From Euphorbia lathyris (lineage: Eukaryota; Streptophyta; Magnoliopsida; Malpighiales; Euphorbiaceae): DNA of 64,000 nt. A program made the position numbers and the translations under genes. Shown here piece after piece: positions 56,062 to 64,000 of this stretch. The notes below the pieces were generated by a model that saw only the letters and a program-made list of their open reading frames with translations, did no database searches and was not told the origin of the DNA. Every line of letters starts with the position of its first letter. Within the stretch, counting starts at the first letter, position 1. The stretch spans positions 90,405,501 through 90,469,500 of the forward strand of contig NC_088915.1 in the NCBI RefSeq assembly GCF_963576675.1, written 5' to 3'.

Positions 56062-58638
56062 ATGGATTTGGATCAACATGATGGCACGAAGGGCATGGAG
56101 GAGGGTTTTGTGAACCTTACTACAGTGGACCCTTTTCAGGACCCCACATCTCATCTGAGCTTGACCCGCTGTAACCAGGTAAGTACTTTCTTACTTCCTC
56201 GTCTTTTGACTAAATTTCTAGGCTTTAGTATCCCTACTTTGAACATGATTTGCATGCTAACCCCTAAGTTGCCTTAGAAGACCTTAGTTAGAAAACATGA
56301 ATTTCTTTGCTTGCAAGTAACATTTTATTTGTCTTTTTGGAAGAATGCGAATTATATGCATGTGAGCAATGCATGCCAACCGTAAAAAACGTGAATAGCA
56401 CGTGAATAGTGAAAACGTGAATAGTGCACGTGAATAGTAAAAACGTGAATAATGTACGTGAACAGTGCACATGAATAGTAAATGTGAATAGTAAACTCGA
56501 ATAATGCACGTGAATAGTAAAAACTTGACTAATGCACATGAATAGTAAAAACATGAATAGTAAAAACTTGACTAATGCACGTGAATAGTAAAAACTCGAA
56601 TAATGCACGTGAATAGTGAAAACTTAACTAATGCATGTGAATAGTAACAACTTGAATAATTCTCTTTTCCAATGCGGACGAGAGTAGATCAAAGAATAAT
56701 GAATTAATCAAATCCTATGCAAACAACCCTAAGGGAGAGATTTCACAAAATGATGGTCCAAATTGACAAGATGTCTCTAGGTTAGATTTGACCGAAAGAA
56801 TAGCTAGATTAACGTGCTTTCATCAGATGCCAGCCTAGGAACAACATTTAAACTTACCTGTTCCGTTCTTTCCAGTTCATCGACATCTCCGGGACTACGG
56901 CGGACATTCATGTGTGGTATTCCATGCTAGGCGCCGCGGCGAGAGCCCGTGTGCGAGAGCTAGGCTTTGAGCCCTTTATTTTAGCGCTGCCTCGCACCAA
57001 CGGGGTGTGCGACCGTTTCGTCCTACGGGCCTTATGCGAGAGATGGGTTGACTCGACCCATACCTTCCATCTCTCGTTCGGGGAGATGACGATCTCGCCT
57101 CGCGACTTCTCTTTACTGACCGGGCTGCGGGGGAGTGGTACTCCGGTACTCTTCTCCTTTGATACGATGCGTCCACGGGTTGACCATGCTAGGTTGGCTG
57201 CTTTGATCGGGCCAGGAGTTTATACGGGTGTCAAATCCACCCCGGTGAAGATCATCACTACCTCGAGGCTTTTGAGTCGTAGGGACTTTTGTGGGACCGA
57301 CGACACTGATCTGGCTGTCCGCAGCTTCCTGATATATGCTTTAGGCGAGACGATCTTCCGCACCAAGAGCGGGACCATACATGCGGGTCTTATTCAGGCC
57401 TTCAGTGATTTGGACGTGGTGGCGTCTTACGATTGGGCAGGAGCGGGTCTAGCTTACCTGTACAAGTTTCTGGATTTGACTTGCCGGAAGCGCAAGGACT
57501 TCGGTGGTTACACTTTTGCTCTTCTGGTACGTGGTTCATCCTTAACCTACTCCTTTTATCTTTTTCGCGCCTTCTGTTCATAACTTTTGTTCTTACAAGC
57601 AGGTTTGGGCCTACGAGAGGCGGATTCTTCCCAGCGAGCGTCGGCGTGGGCCACGGGTAGTGATGCCCCCACTTATGGCTCGGTGGAGCGAGTTCGGTCT
57701 AGGTACCGGGGAGAGGCAGACGGTGGCGCAGCTCCTAGATTGGATTGATTCACGGACCTTGGGGCAGGTAAATATCTTCTAATCGCGCTAGATTTTTGTT
57801 TGATCAGACCTGACTTTTTCTTTGTGCTTTCAGATTAGATTCAGGTGGGACGACCTTGACTTCGGTCCCGATTACGTGTACGTCACCCTGATCCAGGAGC
57901 AACAGAGCGTGCTTACCGGTCCTTGCGTGCGGGCATGGTACTTGGGCGACGGTGGCATCACCGGGGTTAGTGCCTCGCATTGAACACTAGGCGAGATCCC
58001 CGTCTCCATGTTTACGGTGCGGACTATGCCCTTATCGGTCATTCGTTGAGATTTGACTCGCCGCTTTGCTGGTAGAGATGTATGGGTTCATGCCGGGGGC
58101 CGTGTCCCCTATTTATCGACATTATTGAGCGCGAGGGATGCCCCAGCGGTGGCGATGGAGGTGGACCCTGTGGCGGACGTGTTTTCGGAGGAGGCTGTTG
58201 CTGCGGTCTTCGGTCAGGAGGCGGTTCCGGTGAGTGTTTCGGCCTATTTATTTTTATTTACGAGATAGTTAGTGGTATTTACTGTGCCTTTGCTTGCAGG
58301 AGGGTTCGTGGAGGAGTGCCCACATGTCAGATTTCTTTGATGATGCCCGTGCTCAGGCGTCTACGAGCGAGCCGCCCTATTATGTCGGTGAGTCCTCCGA
58401 CGCCCCCCGACAGGAGAGGTCCCCTCTAGGCGTACTCATCCCGGACTTCGGGAGGGATTTCGCGACTGTTTGTTATGACGAGTCCGGGATGGCCTATGCC
58501 GGTGTCGAGATGGCTCCTCCCATCTTTACGTCGAGGATACCGTTTGATCCCTCAGACGCTCTCCAGACTTCGAGGGAGACTTGCACTGATTATGTGGGGC
58601 TGTCTGGTTACCTCCGAGATCGACTCAGCTTGCGCTAA
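56062..58638 (+). pseudogene. Plant mobile domain (PMD) gene, five exons, antisense in Tat-like element
   Basis: Exons 56062-56178, 56876-57526, 57603-57767, 57834-58229 and 58300-58638; all introns are GT-AG and all joins keep phase 0. Total 555 codons. Exon 2 carries the PMD fold (VRELGFEPFI, FGEMTISPRDFSLLTGL, AGLAYLYKFLD), continued in exon 3 (WAYERRILP) and exon 4 (VRAWYLGDG). Exon 5 is acidic and Ser/Pro-rich. Two in-frame TGA codons in exon 4 (57981, 58047) break the protein; both may be changed CGA codons. PMD proteins such as Arabidopsis MAIN and MAIL1 act in silencing and genome stability; PMD genes also occur within gypsy and MULE elements. Function here unknown. Confidence 0.8.
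56385..56660. repeat. Short tandem repeat in PMD intron 1
   Basis: Many copies of GTGAATAGTAAAAAC and AATGCACGTGAATAGT, spaced 12-27 bp, within the 697-bp first intron. ORF-like readings on the minus strand (YSRFYYSRALFTF) come from it. Confidence 0.8.
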
Positions 58639-58654
58639 GCTGACCATCTGGTAA

Positions 58655-59971
58655 TGATAAGTGCACAAAGTAGCAAGTAAACATGATTTATTCTCGCACT
58701 TATTCGCATTCTGATTCCTTGATTTTAGAGCTTTTTACTTGTTATTATCATAAGGTACTTGCAGGAACCAATTTGGAGAAAGTAAAGCTATTTGGAGCTT
58801 AACTGGGCATTTTTACCTAAAGTTGCAGAATTTGGATCAGAGATGACTTAGTCTGGCCCAAGACTAAGGAAGGTCGACAGAAGCAGGATTGCCAACTCAG
58901 CAGATTCGGGATTTACTTTCCCAACAAGCATCCTAATGTGCCAAGGAGTGTCCAAATTACCTAATTTCGTGGGGAATGAAGAAGTCTTGTTAGAATAGGA
59001 GTCTTGAGATCCTTTTCCTTTGCCCTAGATGACTAAGGAGGGAAAAACTCTATTTAAGGCCTCACTATGTTTTGAGAGAGGCACGTTTCTTTTAGCATTC
59101 AGCTTTGCTTAGAATTCCAGAATAGGGAGAACTCGTTTATCTTCCAGGTTTTGTAAAGTTATCATAGCCGAGTTCCATGGTTATGAGTAGCTAAATTCTT
59201 ATTCGGTTAAGGGATTGAATCAAAGGCGAGCTTTTATTCTTTATCGTGAGATCGTTGATCTTCATCTTTATTTCTTGTGATTATAATATGTTTGCACATT
59301 TATTAATCTATAAAATCAGGCATCCATTGAAAGCTCAGGTAAGAATCCGGCCGGGTCTTCACTTTTCCTTCAATCGATTAATGTTAGAAGATAGGATTTG
59401 TGATCATCTGAATATTCTAACAAGATTAAGCGTATGAATGTGTAATTTGGTTTAAATCGGAGTCGCTAAGAATTCGGTTAACTTAGACTAGGTCTTTCTA
59501 GGTTTTAACGCTTTCGATTGATTAAATTCCTACCGCTAAGGAGGAACTGTCTAATGGAAAAGAGGTTAATCTTTAGGAATACTTGGATTAACTTTATAAA
59601 TTAAGGAAAGATAAGATCGGGAATGAATAAGGAACGATTATAACTAGTTCGGATTATTTTAATTAAGAATATGTTTCACAGTCTGTGATCGATAGAAAAT
59701 AAACTGCTTAGCTTGCGAGAATCTCCCTTGACTGAAGTTTTCACCCATTGATTTAATTCATTCAATTTCTTTTATTCATATTTCAGTTTTAATTAGCATA
59801 ATTAATCTTCACAATTCAAAACCCCCAATTTTACTTTCATTGTCTTCTTGGTTATTAATTTAGTTAAATCAGTACTAATCCCTTGGGTTCGACCTTTGCT
59901 TATCCTTTTTACAAATCCATATTTCGGTCAAGTAAAGTTATATTTATTTTTGGTGGATTCGACACCCATCA
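58655..59971 (+). repeat. LARD 5' LTR
   Basis: 1317 bp, starts TGATAAGTGCACAAAG, ends GACACCCATCA. The inverted ends are TGAT and ATCA. Open frame 59246-59437 is repeated in the other LTR and not a gene. Confidence 0.9.
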
Positions 59972-59976
59972 AATTT

Positions 59977-59994
59977 TGGCGCCGTTGCCGGGGA
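59977..59994 (+). other. LARD primer-binding site
   Basis: TGGCGCCGTTGCCGGGGA, five bases after the LTR. Identical to the Athila PBS at 47041-47058. Confidence 0.85.
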
Positions 59995-60071
59995 TTAGTT
60001 TAACTTGCTTTAATTTTATTAATAATCAGAACTGCATTTTTTTTCTTTTCTTTGATTGATTTTGCATAATT

Positions 60072-60608
60072 ATGGATCATGTGCTTCACCTAATCGATGA
60101 GTACCGGTGGGATTCTCATCATTATTATGATCCATATCTTTCTCCATGTCCCAATTTCTTTTGGAACCAATCAAGTTCAGATAGTTATCAATCGTTTTCT
60201 ATTAATTCATCGATCTCAGGTATGTCCCTTGATTAAATTGTTTTGAATTTATCCACTCCAATTTTAGTTCATGACTACGCGTTAGATGAAGATATAATAA
60301 TAGAAAATGATATGGTAATTGATGATAAAAATTACATAGCTATTAATGAGTTAGATTATTCAAAGGATTTTTATGTTTTAGATGCGAGTAATTCAATCAT
60401 AAATTCAGAGAAATTTTTTGTGATTCACTCATCTAAGGCTAATGAAACTCGAGAGGGTATAATTTTATATCCAATTGAATTTCACTGTGTTTTTCAGGAT
60501 AGCTTGATTGATTCCACTGTGCAGGAAAAGAGTAACCCGGACAATCTTGAAAATATTTTTGGTTATGATTGGGATGGAAAGGAGGATGAACGGTTAGGAA
60601 TTGGATAA
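60072..60608 (+). pseudogene. LARD internal ORF, unknown, one stop
   Basis: ATG at 60072 (MDHVLHLIDEYRWDSHHYYD), about 178 codons, interrupted once by TAA 60234-60236 and then open to 60608. Acidic (many Asp, Glu, Ile, Asn), with no zinc knuckle, protease or RT motif. I do not recognise a family. It sits right after the PBS where gag normally starts, so it may be a leftover or replacement of gag. After it comes the phrase GGGAGGCAGCCCATTG, similar to a stretch found after pol in Athila elements, which suggests pol was deleted. Confidence 0.4.
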
Positions 60609-62804
60609 TGTAAAATCACAAACGTCTGGCCAAAGACGTTAAATAGAGGCGCTTTTGGGAGGCAGCCCATTGTTTAGCTTTGATAGAGCTAAACTGTTAC
60701 TCTTTAGATTTAAATTCTTGCATTAAATTTTTATTTTGATTATTCTTGTTTGATCTTCTTTCTTAATGGATTTGCTTCTCTTTTATTTATTCTTTCCAGG
60801 AACTTCATGGATAACAAGTGCTTAAATATGGACAGATATAGGCTCAAGTACTTCAATTCCTTATGCAGATGATCCTCCACCAGAAGCAAGTGATAATATC
60901 GCTAATTGCAGCCGAGACAAACGCCTTCCACTACATCATCGAATGGTTATTCATATCAGGGCAGTTTCTTCTTTCTCTTTCATTTAACTTCTATTGCCCT
61001 TCATCATATAATCATGTTTTGTTCCGCATTGAGGACAATATGAGAATTAAGTGTGAGGTATTTAGAGGGTCTGTAATTTAATTAGAAGTAATAATTTGCT
61101 TTCTTTCTGATGAGATTTTGCTACTGGTATATTTGGGATTAAATTTCTGAATTTGCTACTGAAATTTTCTGAGTTAATTGATGCAAATTTTCTGGTTTTT
61201 GGTGCGAATTTGCTGCTGAATTTTAAGTGAATTATCTGCAATTTTCTAGGTTTAATTATATGGGATATGTGCTGAATTAGTGTTAGGTGCCCACCATTTT
61301 TTATTGAATATACTGTCTTGACTTAGTGTGAGGTGGGCACCCAAATGAATGTTCTTAAAGTTGTCATCGTGTGTCATTAACTTATGCTCGAAAATTGACA
61401 ATCAAAGCTAGCAAGCACTGAGCCCCGTTAGTTTTATAGAGTTCAAAGTTGCTAATCTGAAAAGAAACAGAATATGAATAGCAACTCATTTATGCTTTGT
61501 CACATGATTAAACAATTATGGGTCAATCCAAATCTAAAAGAAGGACGTTTTGAACTTTGCAAATACCACCTTTTATCCCTATTTTTGGAAAGACTTTGAG
61601 CCTAAATGCAAGAACAAAATACATTACACTTTGTTCTATTTTTTTGAGTGTTGTCCAATTTTAGTTTGAAATTCTAGAACTTGCCATGTTATGCATTTCG
61701 AGACCACATCTGATGAATTTGAGCATTAAAAATGATAAGGGCAGTAGGTTTTTTTTCTTAAGCCATTTCAAATAAATTCGAACCCTTAGTCTTGCTCAAG
61801 ACTAACAAAAATAACAGTATCCAGCCCTTAGTTTAGCCACATTTGAGCCCTTTCCCCATTCTTGACACAACCCTTGTTCGAGTCCCTTGGCCAGGGACAA
61901 TTTAGCCTTCAGAGTCTGTATATTCTTTGAGTTTATTCGATGTTTAGTTGATGCTTTGAGCAATTTCCGTGTTCGAAAACCACAAGTTCATCAAAGTATA
62001 AGGATGCAATTGAATAGTCCTTTAGTTATAGTATATGTGGGTGTGCTTCAAAAAGTGTCTAAATAGACATTAGTCTGCAAAATATCAGCTTTCTTGTTCT
62101 AGTTCAAAGGTTTCCTATATTAAAAAAAAGAAGAAGAAAAAAAAAGTCAGAAAAAAAAAGAAGAAAGACAAAAAGAAAAAGAAAAAAAGAAAAATTTCTT
62201 GTTACTTTTTTCATTTCAGTCAGTTTATAGTTGTTTAAGTTCATCTTGAACATTCATTCTGAAGTTTGAGAATTGTAAGTCGTTTGTAAATAATTGAACT
62301 TTGATTTCCATTTTGGCCATTTTCAGAGTAGAATGTACATTTTTACTACTCTTTGTTTCCCTTTCTTCCTACTTTCATTTCCAAACCTTACCCCCAACCT
62401 ATGTTACACCCTGTTTTAACTCCCTTTGATTTATTGACTTGAATTCATACTGAGTGGTGGAGATTTGATATATTGACAAGCTTATGGCAATTTCATTCTA
62501 GGTTGTGAATTGAGCGATTTCTTGAAAAATTAATTATAGCCTAAAACACGTGAGTGATATGAGTGAAACCCGGTGAGGGTGTTGCATTATTCAACCTGTT
62601 CCTTCCGAAAATTTGATTGATCTATTTTTGACCTTTCATTATGGCAATTATGTTTGAGTTTGTGAAAACCTTCTACTATTTGATGCTTAGTAAAACGACG
62701 ATCTTCATAACGCTAGGGGGACTTAGGAAAGTTAGTGGAGTCCGTCTTCTCGTAGAGATAAGTAACAGACTAAACTTTGACATACTTGAGGACAAGCATT
62801 TGGC
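60609..62804 (+). other. LARD internal non-coding region
   Basis: About 2.2 kb. Contains repeated 'AATTTGCTGCTGAA/AATTTTCTG' words (61120-61250), 'TTGACTTAGTGTGAGGTGGGCACCC' type phrases near 61260-61345, and a purine-rich low-complexity stretch at 62120-62200. No gene recognised. Confidence 0.6.
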
Positions 62805-62819
62805 AAGTGTGAGGTAGTT
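62805..62819 (+). other. LARD polypurine region
   Basis: AGTGTGAGGTAGTT directly before the 3' LTR; short and interrupted, as in some Athila-like elements. Confidence 0.5.
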
Positions 62820-64000
62820 TGATAAGTGCAAAAAGTAGCAAGTAAACATGCTTTATTCTCGCACTTATTCGCATTCTGATTCCTTGATTTTAGAGCTTTT
62901 TACTTGTTATTATCATAAGGTACTTGCAGGAACCAATTTGGAGAAAGTAAAGCTATTTGGAGCTTAACTGGGCATTTTTACCTAAAGTTGCAGAATTTGG
63001 ATCAGAGATGACTTAGTCTGGCCCAAGACTAAGGAAGGTCGACAGAAACAGGATTGCCAACTCAGCAGATTCGGGATTTACTTTCCCAACAAGCATCCTA
63101 ATGTGCCAAGGAGTGTCCAAATTACCTAATTTTGTGGGGAATGAAGAAGTCTTGTTAGAATAGGAGTCTTGAGATCCTTTTCCTTTGTCCTAGATGACTA
63201 AGGAGGGAAAAACTCTATTTAAGGCCTCACTATGTTTTGAGAGAGGCACGTTTCTTTTAGCATTCAGCTTTGCTTAGAATTTCAGAATAGGGAGAACTCG
63301 TTTATCTTCCAGGTTTTGTAAAGTTATCATAGCCGAGTTCCATGGTTATGAGTAGCTAAATTCTTATTCGGTTAAGGGATTGAATCAAAGGCGAGCTTTT
63401 ATTCTTTATCGTGAGATCGTTGATCTTCATCTTTATTTCTTGTGATTATAATCTGTTTGCACATTTATTAATCTATAAAATCAGGCATCCATTGAAAGCT
63501 CAGGTGAAAATCCGGCCGGGTCTTCACTTTTCCTTCAATCGATTAATGTTAGAAGATAGGATTTGTGATCATCTGAATATTCTAACAAGATTAAGCGTAT
63601 GAATGTGTAATTTGGTTTAAATCGGAGTCGCTAAGAATTCGGTTAACTTAGACTAGGTCTTTCTAGGTTTTAACGCTTTCGATTGATTAAATTCCTACCG
63701 CTAAGGAGGAACTGTCTAATGGAAAAGAGGTTAATCTTTAGGAATACTTGGATTAACTTTATAAATTAAGGAAAGATAAGATCGGGAATGAATAAGGAAC
63801 GATTATAACTAGTTCGGATTATTTTAATTAAGAATATGTTTCACAGTCTGTGATCGATAGAAAATAAACTGCTTAGCTTGCGAGAATCTCCCTTGACTGA
63901 AGTTTTCACCCATTGATTTAATTCATTCAATTTCTTTTATTCATATTTCAGTTTTAATTAGCATAATTAATCTTCACAATTCAAAACCCCCAATTTTACT
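62820..64000 (+). repeat. LARD 3' LTR (partial at window end)
   Basis: Repeats 58655-59840 with about nine differences. Continues beyond the window. Confidence 0.9.

Larger units (their letters stand above)
51822..58654 (-). mobile_element. Tat-like Ty3/gypsy element with antisense PMD gene (3' part)
   Basis: Oriented on the minus strand. Its 3' LTR is 54593-51822 and its purine tract (AAAGTAGGGGCAAC) is at 54594-54607. Rightward come tandem repeats and an antisense PMD gene, then a LARD insertion at 58655. Pol and the 5' LTR must lie beyond the window. The LTR start TGTAGACACC and a GGTGGCGACTC motif inside fit Tat/Ogre-like elements. It is inserted in SIRE gag; the left flank GTTGT (51817-51821) should recur after the 5' LTR. 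Confidence 0.65.
58655..64000 (+). mobile_element. Athila-like LARD, runs past window end
   Basis: Large non-autonomous retrotransposon. The 5' LTR is 58655-59971 and the 3' LTR starts at 62820 and is cut by the window end. The PBS at 59977 is Athila-type. The 2.85-kb interior has no gag or pol. Left flank GGTAA (58650-58654) should repeat after the 3' LTR. The two LTRs differ at about nine positions over 1180 bp by eye, so it is young. It lies 16 bp after the PMD stop codon. Confidence 0.88.

Noticed and set aside
56284..56608. Minus-strand ORFs rich in Phe/Tyr/His
   Set aside because: Generated by the short tandem repeat in PMD intron 1.
59246..59437. 63-codon ORF, repeated at 63411-63602
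   Set aside because: Part of the LARD LTRs; no coding evidence.

Overview
The window comes from a flowering plant nuclear genome, probably a eudicot. It is almost entirely transposable elements, with plant LINEs, Ty1/copia and Ty3/gypsy elements of plant lineages, MULE- and hAT-type miniature elements, a TRIM and a tRNA-derived SINE. I found no intact host gene. The only host-derived coding piece I can name is a fragment of an L-type lectin domain captured inside a MULE-like element.

Layout, left half. 1-1111: LINE tail and an inverted-repeat element. 1347-6237: a nearly full plant L1-type LINE, 5'-truncated, with a 16-bp target duplication, one frameshift and one stop. 6283-9215: MULE/hAT miniature elements and a complete TRIM. 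9228-11525: a 2.3-kb solo LTR. 11989-21878: a Ty3/gypsy Tat-lineage retrotransposon with gag-pro, pol and a spliced antisense gene near its 3' LTR. It sits inside a duplicated old hAT-like repeat. 21875-33435: a mosaic of small elements, many with clear 8- or 9-bp target duplications, plus a solo LTR, a SINE and two antisense LINE fragments.

Layout, right half (33.9-64 kb): a four-element nest. A SIRE-type copia element on the minus strand (env-like ORF, then pol, then gag, reading leftward) is split in its RT by a complete Athila element (39298-48685, TSD CTGAC). Its gag is split by a second Tat-like element on the minus strand, whose 3' LTR is 51822-54593. That element carries an antisense five-exon plant mobile domain (PMD) gene at 56062-58638. 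The Tat/PMD element is in turn split by a young non-autonomous Athila-like LARD (58655 to beyond the window end).

The most interesting signals are these. (1) Two different Tat-type elements each carry an intron-containing gene antisense to the element, next to the 3' LTR; the PMD one has its own TATA box. (2) Two unrelated LTR families (Athila and Tat/PMD) have arrays of short GC-rich palindromes just upstream of the LTR TATA box, and one 21-bp unit differs between the two LTRs of the same Athila copy. (3) The first Tat element is flanked by about 310 bp of duplicated target joined to a truncated 3' LTR at a GGAC microhomology. (4) Many A/T-rich 9-bp target duplications mark a dense MULE-MITE cluster. 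(5) Most stop codons in the LTR elements look like C-to-T or G-to-A changes, as expected from decay of methylated DNA.

All coordinates and alignments were made by eye, so exact edges of old elements may be off by a few bases.
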